Shown: positions 56,727 to 64,000 of the stretch, piece after piece
Position numbering within the stretch: position 1 is the stretch's first letter
Layout of the letters: every line of letters begins with the position of its first letter
Source: Pseudomonas knackmussii B13
GTDB lineage: Bacteria > Pseudomonadota > Gammaproteobacteria > Pseudomonadales > Pseudomonadaceae
Reading direction: 5' to 3'
Assembly (NCBI RefSeq): GCF_000689415.1
Contig: NZ_HG322950.1
Location: 1,178,001-1,242,000, forward strand
Length of the DNA stretch: 64,000 nt
Notes under the pieces: generated by a model
Databases searched by the model: none
Seen by the model: the letters and a program-made list of their open reading frames with translations, nothing else
Told to the model about the DNA's origin: nothing
Program-made: the position numbers and the translations under genes

Positions 56727-57572
56727 TCAGGGAATCGGCGCCCCCGAATCCCGCTCGCGCACCGCCTGGGCGAAGCCCACTTCCTCGCACCGCGCCTTGA
56801 AACGCACGCCTTCCGGGCTATGCCGGGTGATGCCGTCGAACAGCGTGGCGAACATCTGCGTGCTCTCCAGGCCCATGTTGTGGAAGGCCTGGTTGATCAT
56901 CAGCTTCTGCATCATCAGCTGGTTCTTCGGGATGCCCTGCATGCGTGCGGCCAGCGCATCGACGGTGGCGTCCAGCTCGGCCAGCGGCACGCTCTGGTAG
57001 ACCAGGCCCAGGCGCTGCGCTTCGCGGCCGTCGATCAGGTCGCCGGTGAGCAGCATGCGCTTGGCCTTTTCCGGCCCCAGGCGGTAGACCCACATGGCGG
57101 TGGTCGGGCAGCCCCAGACCCGCGCCGGCGGGTAGCCGATCTGCGCTTCCTCGGCCATCACGATCAGGTCGCAGCACAGCGCGATATCGCTGCCGCCGCC
57201 CCCCGCCGGGCCGTTGATCTTGGCGATCACCGGCTTGTAGCTGCGGAACAGGCTCATGAACTGCTCGGTGTTCCGCTTCATCAGGGCGTAATCGACCATC
57301 GGGTCCCAGGGCATTTCCTGGCTGCCGTAGACCCCGCGCGGGTTCTCGGCGAAGAACTTGAGGTCGTAGCCGCTGCAGAAACCGCGCCCGGCGCCGGTGA
57401 GCACGATGACGTGGACGGCGTCGTCGGCGTTGGCGCGGGCCACAGCGGCCTCGATGTCGGCGGGCATGCGGTCGTCGATGGCGTTGAGCCGATCGGGGCG
57501 GTTGAGGGTGAGGGTGGCGACGCGTCCTTCGACGCTATAGAGCACGGTGGAGTACACGCTGGACTCGCTCAT
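56727..57572 (-). CDS. Crotonase-family protein (enoyl-CoA hydratase/isomerase-like)
   Basis: 281 residues from ATG 57572. The crotonase fold is clear: VATLTLNRPDRLNAIDDRMPADIEAAVARANAD, oxyanion-hole segment VIVLTGAGRGFCSGYDL, and KPVIAKINGPAGGGGSDIALCCDLIVMAEEAQIGYPPARVWG. The two glutamates that hydratases use (ELA and FPE-type positions) are replaced (SDIALCCD, YPPAR), so simple enoyl-CoA hydration is doubtful. It is divergent from TetR and Rieske genes and may act in the same aromatic or acyl-CoA pathway. Confidence 0.82.
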   Translation of the reverse strand: MSESSVYSTVLYSVEGRVATLTLNRPDRLNAIDDRMPADIEAAVARANADDAVHVIVLTGAGRGFCSGYDLKFFAENPRGVYGSQEMPWDPMVDYALMKRNTEQFMSLFRSYKPVIAKINGPAGGGGSDIALCCDLIVMAEEAQIGYPPARVWGCPTTAMWVYRLGPEKAKRMLLTGDLIDGREAQRLGLVYQSVPLAELDATVDALAARMQGIPKNQLMMQKLMINQAFHNMGLESTQMFATLFDGITRHSPEGVRFKARCEEVGFAQAVRERDSGAPIP

Positions 57573-57626
57573 GGACTTCTCGCTGGTCGGGGTTCGGAAG
57601 TGGGCTTGGCTAAGTGCTGAAAAGAA

Positions 57627-57641
57627 GTAAATTGAATTCAC
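57627..57641. promoter_or_regulatory. Palindromic operator between crotonase and TetR genes
   Basis: GTAAATTGAATTCAC is a 15-base near-palindrome of the form GTnAATTnAATTnAC. It lies in the spacer between divergent genes, 30 bp before the TetR start. It is the natural candidate site for the TetR protein next to it. Confidence 0.6.
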
Positions 57642-57670
57642 TTTTTCTGTCCAGTGCCACGAGTCCCGTC

Positions 57671-58270
57671 ATGCCCGATCTTTCCGCCAAGGCCCTGAAA
57701 ACCCGCGCCAGCCTGCTGGAGGCCGCGCGCGATGACCTGTTGGAGTTCGGCGGTGGCCTGGAAGTGGGCCGCGTAGCAGATCGTGCGGGCGTCTCCGTCG
57801 GGCTGATCTACCGCTACTTCGCCTCGCGCGCTGGCCTGCTGGCTGCCGTCGCGGAGGACTTCTACGACCGCTACCAGGCCCAGGTGATGGTCGCTGACCC
57901 GCTGCCCGATGCCTGCGACTGGAGCCTGCGCGAAGAGCAACGGGTACGCCGCGCGGTCGAGTTCGTCTATGCCGAACCGTTGGCGCCGCTGGTGCTGGTG
58001 AGCCTCGCGCGCGAGCCGGAGGTCGCCGCGCTCGAAGCGCAGCGTATCGCCGAGAACATCCGCCAGGGCGCCGACAACATCCGCCGCGGCCAGGCCGCCG
58101 GCCAACTCAATGCCAGCCTCGACCCGCAACTGGTGTCGGCGATGATCCTCGGCGGCCTGCACCAGGCGCTGCTGGAAGCGCTGGCGCGCCAGCCCAGGCC
58201 ACCGGCCGAGCAGTTGGCACGGCAGCTCTGGCACTTCATTCGCGGCGCGCTGGCGCCGATCACTGCCTGA
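57671..58270 (+). CDS. TetR-family transcriptional regulator
   Basis: 199 residues from ATG 57671. HTH in RASLLEAARDDLLEFGGGLEVGRVADRAGVSVGLIYRYFASRAGLLAAVAEDFYDRY. The C-terminal domain is helical. It lies 19 bp before the Rieske gene and is divergent from the crotonase gene, so it probably controls both through the palindrome at 57627. Confidence 0.87.
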   Translation: MPDLSAKALKTRASLLEAARDDLLEFGGGLEVGRVADRAGVSVGLIYRYFASRAGLLAAVAEDFYDRYQAQVMVADPLPDACDWSLREEQRVRRAVEFVYAEPLAPLVLVSLAREPEVAALEAQRIAENIRQGADNIRRGQAAGQLNASLDPQLVSAMILGGLHQALLEALARQPRPPAEQLARQLWHFIRGALAPITA

Positions 58271-58289
58271 CAGGGAAGAGGAGGCGAAG

Positions 58290-59438
58290 ATGCACCACGA
58301 GACGCAAGTGCGGTTACTGCGAAAGGTTCTGGCGCTGGCCGAACAGGGTGTTTCCGATTGCGCTGAAACCCCGTCGGCCCTGCCGGTAACGGCGTATCTG
58401 GATGAGGTCCGCTATCGCCGCGAGCGTGAAGAAGTCCTGCTGCGCGAACCGGTGCTGGTGGCGCGCTCCGGCGAAATTCCCAGCGGCCATTTCCTCACCC
58501 GCGAGCTGCTGGTGCCGGTGTTGCTGACCCGCGACGAGCAAGGCCGCCTGCGCGCCTTCCTGAATGTCTGCAAGCATCGCGGCACGCAGTTGGTGGCAGA
58601 GGAAAGCGGCAGCAACCGAGTCTTCGTCTGTCCCTACCACGCCTGGTCGTACAACCCGGACGGCAGCCTGCGCGGCATTCCCCATGGCTACGGTTTCGAG
58701 GGTGTCGACCGGGCCTGCCTGAACCTTACCGAACTGCCGGTTGCCGAACGCTTCGGCGCAGTCTGGGCGCGGCTGTCGCCAGGGTCGGCGCTGGACCTGG
58801 ATGGGTTCTTCGGCGAAGAGATCCTCGCCGACTTCGAGAGTTTTGCGGTCGACGATCATGTGTTGTTCGACCCCCGCGACATCCGCCGGCCGGTGAACTG
58901 GAAGCTGACCGTCGACACCTTCCTCGAGAACTACCACGTGGCCAAGGCGCACCAGGCGACCATCGACCACCTGTTCTGGCCCAACCTTGGCAGTTTCGAG
59001 CGTTTCGGCCGGCACATCCGCAACTACTACGCGAAGCGCAACCTGCGCGAGCTGCCCGGGCAGCCGGAATACCAATGGGACCTGCGCCGCCACGGCAACC
59101 TGCTCTATTACCTCTGGCCGAACACCCTGGTGCTGGTGGAGCCGGACCACATCGACTTCACCAGCGTCTACCCCGACGGCCCGCTGGCCACGCGGGTGCT
59201 CAGCCACACGCTCCTGCCCGAGGACCCGGCGACCGAAAAGGCCCGGCGCTACTTCGAGAAGAACAACGAAATCCTCTACGCCGCCCTGGAAGAGGACTTC
59301 GCCATGGCCACGCGGGTGCAGAACGGCATTCGCTCGGGGGCCAGCGACCGGCTCTGGCATGGCCGCTACGAAGTGGCACTGAGGTGGTTCCACCAGAACC
59401 TCGACGAGGCGCTGGACGAGCCAAGCGTCATCGCCTGA
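58290..59438 (+). CDS. Rieske-type aromatic ring-hydroxylating oxygenase, alpha subunit
   Basis: 382 residues. Rieske 2Fe-2S ligands in NVCKHRGTQL (Cys, His) and FVCPYHAWSY (Cys, His). The catalytic domain has the mononuclear iron ligands in ENYHVAKAHQATIDH, with the bridging Asp probably in LTVDTFLENYH. SRPBCC fold, typical length. No reductase, ferredoxin or beta subunit is adjacent, so it must use partners from elsewhere. The likely substrate is an aromatic or quaternary-ammonium compound. Cotranscribed with TetR. Confidence 0.88.
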   Translation: MHHETQVRLLRKVLALAEQGVSDCAETPSALPVTAYLDEVRYRREREEVLLREPVLVARSGEIPSGHFLTRELLVPVLLTRDEQGRLRAFLNVCKHRGTQLVAEESGSNRVFVCPYHAWSYNPDGSLRGIPHGYGFEGVDRACLNLTELPVAERFGAVWARLSPGSALDLDGFFGEEILADFESFAVDDHVLFDPRDIRRPVNWKLTVDTFLENYHVAKAHQATIDHLFWPNLGSFERFGRHIRNYYAKRNLRELPGQPEYQWDLRRHGNLLYYLWPNTLVLVEPDHIDFTSVYPDGPLATRVLSHTLLPEDPATEKARRYFEKNNEILYAALEEDFAMATRVQNGIRSGASDRLWHGRYEVALRWFHQNLDEALDEPSVIA

Positions 59439-59446
59439 CGCAAACG

Positions 59447-59474
59447 AAAACGCCCGGCACAAAGGCCGGGCGTT
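59447..59474. terminator. Bidirectional terminator
   Basis: AAAACGCCCGGC, short loop, GCCGGGCGTTTT, between the convergent Rieske and YbaY-like genes. Confidence 0.88.
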
Positions 59475-59491
59475 TTGCATTTCGGGTGGCG

Positions 59492-59896
59492 TCAGCGCAC
59501 CGCATCCACGCGGATGCGCAAAGGCTGCGGATCGCTGCCATCGAGCTTCACGCTATGTCGTTCGGTGCTGATGAACTTCAGCTTGCCACCTATCTCGATA
59601 CGCGCGCTGACCGCGTAGCTGTGCCCCGGCTTCACCTGCGCCGGGTCGTAGTTCAGCGTGAATGCAATCGGTACCTGCTTGCCGCTGGGCAACACCTGGT
59701 GGGCCAACTCGACAGCGGGCGCATCGGCCAGCGAGACATCCTGCAGGCTCACGGAAACCTGTGCGCTCGGCGGCAACGCGATGCGCTGCAGATAGAACAC
59801 CTCGCCACTGAGCGAAGCGCTCTGCGGGGCCGAAGTAGACGAGCAGGCGGCGAGCAGGCCGGTGGCGAGGACAAGGGGGAGAGCGGTGAACTTCAT
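59492..59896 (-). CDS. YbaY-family lipoprotein
   Basis: 134 residues from ATG 59896. Lipobox in MKFTALPLVLATGLLAAC|SS. The mature part is the YbaY/YscW beta-sandwich: ASLSGEVFYLQRIALPPSAQVSVSLQDVSLADAPAVELAHQVLPSGKQVPIAFTLNYDPAQVKPGHSYAVSARIEIGGKLKF. It may help fold or insert outer-membrane partners; its location beside the exopolysaccharide operon may be incidental. Confidence 0.82.
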   Translation of the reverse strand: MKFTALPLVLATGLLAACSSTSAPQSASLSGEVFYLQRIALPPSAQVSVSLQDVSLADAPAVELAHQVLPSGKQVPIAFTLNYDPAQVKPGHSYAVSARIEIGGKLKFISTERHSVKLDGSDPQPLRIRVDAVR

Positions 59897-59996
59897 CGGC
59901 GGATTCCTTCCGGGTGGATCGGGTGTGATCCGACCCAGCATAGGCCGATTGGTTGCAGCGGGTTTTGTAAGTGGAATTTTCCTTGATCTGCCGCAA

Positions 59997-60019
59997 CCCC
60001 GGTGCGAGTGCACCGGGGA
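59997..60019 (-). terminator. Hairpin after the yjbH-like gene
   Basis: CCCCGGTGC / GCACCGGGG stem a few bases beyond the stop on the minus strand, followed by only TTGCGG; a weak terminator at best. Confidence 0.4.
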
Positions 60020-60025
60020 TTGGCG

Positions 60026-62122
60026 TCACTCGGTGATCTTCTGGAAGCTGCCGTCGAACATGTCGAGGTTGCGCCCATCGGTCAGGCCATACAGCGAGTA
60101 GCTGCGCGACAGTCGCGCACCGCCGTCGCGGGTCAGCGGGGCCCAGGCCAGGTTGGCGCGGCGCATGGTCGAACTGCTCATCAGCTCGTCGAAGGGGATC
60201 GAAACGTAGATGCCTTTATCGAAGCTACCTTCGCCGTACTCTTCCTTGGACGCGGTGGTCAGCGTCACCCAGCCGCCAAAGCGCACGCCGTTGCTGAATT
60301 CGCGCGACAGGTCGAGGGTGGTGCCCCAGTCACGCGCCAGGTAGCGGCCAACGCTGACGGCTGCGAGCACGTCCTGGAAGTCGGTCTTCAGGTAGCCGGT
60401 GACATGGCCGGTGAGGACCTTGTAGTCACGCAGGCCGAAGCCCTGGTCGAAGTCGCGCTGGCGCACGTAGTTGAGGTCGGTCCCCAGCGCCCAGCGTTCG
60501 CCCATCGGCCGGTACAGCAGCTCGCCGCCGACGCCGGCGAACATCGATTCCAGGTAGCCGCCGTAGACCATGCCGTAGAGGTCTTCGTCCAGGCGCTTGG
60601 CCTTGTTCAGCTGGAAGTCCGTCATGGTGACGTCGGACGTCGTCCAGTACTCGCGCAGGTAGGTGCGCACGCGCGGCAGGTTGCTGGGCGCGTCGTACTT
60701 GAACTTGTCGAAGTTGTTCACCAGGTTGGCGCTGAGCGAGCCGTTCCACCAGGTGTCCGGGGTGAAGCGGTACTCGGCGCCGGCATCCGCGGTGAACTGG
60801 TAGAGGAGGAAGCCGTCGGGGCCGCCGACGTTCTGCTTGTAGCCCAGGCCGAATCCGTAGCTGAACGGGGCCGGCTTCTGCCGGAAGAGCTCCTTTTCCT
60901 CGCGCGGCAGCGGCCAGTTCTGCTCGGTGCCGCGACGCAGGTCCTCGAGCGGGCGTTCGTGCTGCACCACTGCGCGGAAGGTCTCGCGGGGCACGCTGGT
61001 TTCGACCACCGGCATGTCGTAGCGCTTGTCGACCACGGTGAAGTACTTGATGTCGTCGTCGACACTGTTGTCGAGAATGCGGGCCGCGCGACCAACCGCC
61101 TTGGGTGGGTAGAGATAGCGGGTCTGCTCGCCGTAAACGACGATCTCCGAGTCGCGCTGGGCGATGCGCTCGACCTTGTAGCCGGCGTTCTTCTCCAGGC
61201 GCCGCGAGACGTTGGCCCAGTCCACCTGGTCCGGGTGCAGGTCCGGCGTCTTGGCCGGCAGGGACTCGGCCGGTGGGTCGTAGGTCTTGGCCGGTGCGGT
61301 GCGGGTGGCGAAGTTGGTGTGCAGGGTGATGCCGAACATGGCGGTGTTGCCGCGTTCCCAGCCGGCCGTGAGGTCCACCGAGTCGCCGGCCTTGAAGACG
61401 AAGCCGAGGTTGATCGGGGAGCTCTGGTCCTGGTTGTTACTCAGCGGCTCGCGCTTGTAGTCGTTGCCGTCGTATTCCAGCTTGACCGAGAGGCGATCCC
61501 AAGGCGTCTGCCACTGCACGCCGCCGAACAGCGCGGGCGAGCCGCGGTAGTAGTTACTGAGGTCGAACGAGCCGGCGTTGGCCACGTCGCTGGTGGGAAT
61601 GGGGCGGTTGTCGTACTTGTCGTCGATCCAGCCCAGCGGGTTGTCGAAGTCGCCCCGATTGCCCAGGTAGCCCCAGGCAACGCCGAGGCTCAGGTCGAAG
61701 TTGCCGAAGCGCTTGTTGCCGACGAAGTATTCGCTGGAGAACAGGCCGGTACCGCCGACGTCCAGGAAACCGGCAGCGACTTCCGGCGTCCAGCGGCTCT
61801 CGCGCAACAGGCGGAATTTGGCGTCCACCGCCTTGTCCTTGTAGCTCTGGTCGCCGCTGAAGTCCTCGGCGCCGTAACGGCGGTTGCTGACCGAGGTATA
61901 GCGGAAGGAGGTCTCCATCCAGTCGAACGGCTGCAGCGAGAAGCTGTAGCGCGAATACGGGTCGACACGGTTCGCGGTGATCGCCACCTCGCCGGCCGGC
62001 AGCATACGCGCGGTCGGCGTCTGCATCAGGCCGACGATGCCGAAGTCGTTGTGCGTGTAGCGCGGATCGGCGTGGCTAACGGTCCAGGGCAGCAACAGAC
62101 ACAGGGAATAGCGGAGCTTCAT
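60026..62122 (-). CDS. YjbH/GfcD-type outer-membrane exopolysaccharide protein
   Basis: 698 residues. Short signal peptide MKLRYSLCLLLPWTVSHA, then the YjbH domain: THNDFGIVGLMQTPTARMLPAGEVAITANRVDPYSRYSFSLQPFDWMETSFRYTSVSNR. Repeated aromatic beta strands follow, ending with RDWGTTLDLSREFSNGVRFGGWVTLTTASKEEYGEGSFDKGIYVSIPFDELM. Predicted outer-membrane beta-barrel for polysaccharide export. Overlaps the upstream gene by 4 bp. Last gene of the operon. Confidence 0.87.
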   Translation of the reverse strand: MKLRYSLCLLLPWTVSHADPRYTHNDFGIVGLMQTPTARMLPAGEVAITANRVDPYSRYSFSLQPFDWMETSFRYTSVSNRRYGAEDFSGDQSYKDKAVDAKFRLLRESRWTPEVAAGFLDVGGTGLFSSEYFVGNKRFGNFDLSLGVAWGYLGNRGDFDNPLGWIDDKYDNRPIPTSDVANAGSFDLSNYYRGSPALFGGVQWQTPWDRLSVKLEYDGNDYKREPLSNNQDQSSPINLGFVFKAGDSVDLTAGWERGNTAMFGITLHTNFATRTAPAKTYDPPAESLPAKTPDLHPDQVDWANVSRRLEKNAGYKVERIAQRDSEIVVYGEQTRYLYPPKAVGRAARILDNSVDDDIKYFTVVDKRYDMPVVETSVPRETFRAVVQHERPLEDLRRGTEQNWPLPREEKELFRQKPAPFSYGFGLGYKQNVGGPDGFLLYQFTADAGAEYRFTPDTWWNGSLSANLVNNFDKFKYDAPSNLPRVRTYLREYWTTSDVTMTDFQLNKAKRLDEDLYGMVYGGYLESMFAGVGGELLYRPMGERWALGTDLNYVRQRDFDQGFGLRDYKVLTGHVTGYLKTDFQDVLAAVSVGRYLARDWGTTLDLSREFSNGVRFGGWVTLTTASKEEYGEGSFDKGIYVSIPFDELMSSSTMRRANLAWAPLTRDGGARLSRSYSLYGLTDGRNLDMFDGSFQKITE

Positions 62123-62889
62123 GGCGCCACCTCGGACAGCGGTTGGGTGGCGATGAATTCGGCAAGCTCGGCGTTCAGTTGCGGGAAGGCGCTATCGGCG
62201 TTGCCCACCTTGAACGGGACAAGGATGGTCGCGCCCGGTGCGGGAGGCGCTGCGTCCTGGCGATTCCACAAGGCGATGCCCAGGTGGCTGATCTGCCCGT
62301 CCGGCTGGATGAGGTAGACGTAGTCATTGTCCGCCTCGGCCCGTATCGGGCACTGGTCGAGGTAGTCGCGGGCCTGCTGCAACGGGACGAAGTCCAGGGT
62401 GCAGTCGGCGGGCACTGCGCCAATCACGCGAACGGTGGTTGGACGTGCCGGGTAGATGAAGACGTCGCCGGCGCTTACGCGTTGGTTCTGCTCGGTGTCG
62501 ACTTCTACGCCCACAGGGTCCAGCAGGTGCGCTCGGCGGCCGCTGACAGGCAGCGCAGCCACCTTGTCATGCAGACGCCGCGCGAGGTTCGCGAGCACGG
62601 GTTGGTCGTCGAGCAGGGCCTTCTGCTCGAGCTGCAACAGGTCAAAGAGCACGCCGGCCTTGAGCCGCTTCTGTGGCTGGACGAGCGACTGCTGCAGCCA
62701 GGCGCCGCCCAGCCAGTAGCCCTCGGCTTTGACCTGTGCGGTGCGCAGTACATCGCCGAGGCGAGTGTCGGGCGCTATCGCGATCATGCCTGCCTTGGCG
62801 GCGTCGCCGCGGACTTCCACCGAGTCGGCGGCCGAGGCGCATGTGCTCGCGAAGAGCGCGAAAGGAATCAGCAGGGAGCGGAGTTTCAT
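62119..62889 (-). CDS. YjbG/GfcC-type capsule biosynthesis protein
   Basis: 256 residues. Signal peptide MKLRSLLIPFALFASTCASAA. The mature part has VRGDAAKAGMIAIAPDTRLGDVLRTAQVKAEGYWLGGAWLQQSLVQPQKRLKAGVLFDL, the two SLBB-like domains of GfcC, and VFIYPARPTTVRVIGAV. Periplasmic. 4-bp overlaps with both neighbours. Confidence 0.85.
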   Translation of the reverse strand: MKLRSLLIPFALFASTCASAADSVEVRGDAAKAGMIAIAPDTRLGDVLRTAQVKAEGYWLGGAWLQQSLVQPQKRLKAGVLFDLLQLEQKALLDDQPVLANLARRLHDKVAALPVSGRRAHLLDPVGVEVDTEQNQRVSAGDVFIYPARPTTVRVIGAVPADCTLDFVPLQQARDYLDQCPIRAEADNDYVYLIQPDGQISHLGIALWNRQDAAPPAPGATILVPFKVGNADSAFPQLNAELAEFIATQPLSEVAP

Positions 62890-63545
62890 TTCCCGTCTCC
62901 CTTGTACGGCCGCAGCTGGGTGATGGCCACCTGCAGGTCCGGCGTGACCTGCTGCAGGCTCTGCATCACGAAGCCGTCCTGCGGATCGACCCAGTAGCGG
63001 TTGGTGGCGCTGAAGCCGAGCAGCGGGGCGCTGATCTCTTCATCGACGCGCAGCAGTTCGTAGTCGCGTTCGAGAATGCTGACGCGCTCCAGGCCGACCT
63101 TGCGGAATTGGCTGGTGACGGGCACGCCATAGCGATAACCGCTGGCGAGATCGAGCCAGCGTTCGCTGGTCTGGCCGTCGGCGACCTTGTTCAGCCCGGT
63201 ATGGAAAGGCGAGTCGGCGCCCAGGCGGGTGCCGGCCAGGTTGTCGGCGAAGCCGGTGGTACGCACGACCAGGCCGTCGCGCATCATCACCACCTGGTGG
63301 GACGAGGCCAGCCAGTACTGCAGGTCGCCCTGCAGACGCACCAGCGCCAGTACCGCTTCGCCGCCCTGGGTCTGCAGCTTGATCTGGTAGTAGGGCAGTG
63401 CATCGACCTGAGCCTGGTTCAGCTCAAGCGGCTGCGGGCCCTGCACGGCGGCGCGCATGGTGTCCCAGGATGCGCGCATCAGCGGATTGCACGCGCATAG
63501 GGAGAGAGCCGCCCCGGCCAGGGCGGCGAATCGAAGAATCTTCAC
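62886..63545 (-). CDS. YjbF/GfcB-type exopolysaccharide lipoprotein
   Basis: 219 residues, GTG start at 63545. Lipobox in MKILRFAALAGAALSLCAC|NP. The mature part includes LMRASWDTMRAAVQGPQPLELNQAQVDALPYYQIKLQTQGGEAVLALVRLQGDLQYW and later WLDLASGYRYGVPVTSQFRKVGLERVSILERDYELLRVDEEI. Typical YjbF. Operon member. Confidence 0.86.
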   Translation of the reverse strand: MKILRFAALAGAALSLCACNPLMRASWDTMRAAVQGPQPLELNQAQVDALPYYQIKLQTQGGEAVLALVRLQGDLQYWLASSHQVVMMRDGLVVRTTGFADNLAGTRLGADSPFHTGLNKVADGQTSERWLDLASGYRYGVPVTSQFRKVGLERVSILERDYELLRVDEEISAPLLGFSATNRYWVDPQDGFVMQSLQQVTPDLQVAITQLRPYKGDGK

Positions 63546-63563
63546 GTTCGACCTGGGTCCGGT

Positions 63564-64000
63564 TTAGTTGCTGCTGTCGCTCAGGTCGTTCTTGACGTTG
63601 GCGCCTGTGCCGATGATGGTCGTCGAGGGCACGAGCTGGCTGATCAAGCGGTTCCAGCGGGTTACGCCGGCCGGGCCGACATAGACCACATCCTGCGGCT
63701 GCAGATTGAAGCGCTGGGCGAGGATGAAGGCGGTGGGCGACTGGGCATCCAGCTGGAACACCTTGGCTTTCTGGCGCGCGAGGTCCTCGACGCCGCGGAT
63801 GACGTAGACAGCCTTGCCGTTGGAGCTGGCCTGGTTGAGGCCGCCCACGCTGCCGAGTGCGTCGGCCAGGTTCAGGTTCTTGGTCTTGTAGGTGATGGCG
63901 CGCGGAGCGTTGACCTCACCCATCAGGTAGACCTTGCGGCGGTCGTTGTACGGCAGATAGACCTGGTCGCCGTCCTTCAGATAGACGCTGTAAAGGTCAC
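63564..64000 (-). CDS. Polysaccharide export protein (Wza/GfcE-like), 5' end outside window
   Basis: The reading frame continues beyond 64000; about 145 C-terminal residues are seen. SLBB/soluble-ligand features are DLYSVYLKDGDQVYLPYNDRRKVYLMGEVNAPRAITYKTKNLNLADALGSVGGLNQASSNGKAVYVIRG, then LAQRFNLQPQDVVYVGPAGVTRWNRLISQLVPS, as in the C-terminal part of outer-membrane exporters. First visible gene of the operon, 18 bp before the YjbF gene. Confidence 0.85.
   Translation of the reverse strand, partial: DLYSVYLKDGDQVYLPYNDRRKVYLMGEVNAPRAITYKTKNLNLADALGSVGGLNQASSNGKAVYVIRGVEDLARQKAKVFQLDAQSPTAFILAQRFNLQPQDVVYVGPAGVTRWNRLISQLVPSTTIIGTGANVKNDLSDSSN

Overview
This is a GC-rich Pseudomonas chromosome segment, most likely from the P. 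aeruginosa / P. nitroreducens / P. citronellolis side of the genus. The complete wspABCDEFR operon, then prfB, lysS, ppc, adk, tsaB, rsmJ and the mexL/mexJK efflux locus follow the order I recall for P. aeruginosa PAO1 (about PA3711 down to PA3676). The intergenic spaces are full of Pseudomonas-type REP palindromes. No tRNA, rRNA, CRISPR array or phage structural module was seen.

Layout. Positions 1-1.8 kb hold a truncated DUF1003 gene and a membrane diguanylate cyclase. Positions 1.8-6.7 kb are an accessory island: a short S-type pyocin with a colicin E9-like HNH DNase tip, two immunity genes, a DUF7683 gene, a DUF3916 gene, a BRO-N gene and an AT-rich secreted unknown. The pyocin cassette lies between direct repeats that contain the 3' end of the bro gene. 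Positions 6.9-11.3 kb hold a LysR regulator divergent from a GMC oxidoreductase and a metabolite:H+ symporter. An IS110-family element (11397-12567) follows, then an ArnT-like glycosyltransferase, DNA polymerase II, a chemoreceptor, an RlmI/K-like methyltransferase, a YkgJ cysteine-cluster protein and an EF-hand protein.

Positions 21.2-29.8 kb are the Wsp surface-sensing system. Receptor WspA, couplers WspB and WspD, methyltransferase WspC, hybrid kinase WspE, methylesterase WspF and diguanylate cyclase WspR make c-di-GMP in response to surface contact. A 264-bp MITE-like element has inserted into the TA of the wspE stop codon and separates wspE from wspF. It moves the likely wspF ribosome-binding site 264 bp away. 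This is the most unusual feature seen here.

Positions 29.9-34.2 kb hold prfB (with its +1 frameshift), lysS and an IS1111-type element sitting in a REP. Positions 34.4-39.6 kb are a run of small conserved genes: TetR, lipoprotein, QEGLA protein, AIM24-like protein, hydrolase, membrane peptide and macrodomain. Positions 39.8-42.6 kb are a divergent cadA/cadR metal-efflux pair with a clear MerR-type promoter. Positions 42.7-50.4 kb are mostly housekeeping (ppc, adk, tsaB, rsmJ), and 50.5-55.4 kb is mexL/mexJK. A second, inverted, near-identical IS110 copy sits at 55522-56692.

Beyond it are a crotonase-like gene divergent from a TetR gene and a Rieske oxygenase with a palindromic operator, a YbaY-like lipoprotein, and a Wza/YjbF/YjbG/YjbH-type exopolysaccharide operon that runs off the right edge.

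Both kinds of IS110-family element are inserted in REP sequences. In the IS110-group copies the non-coding end contains a stem-loop whose two internal-loop strands match the left and right halves of the REP target. That is the arrangement expected of a bridge (seek) RNA.
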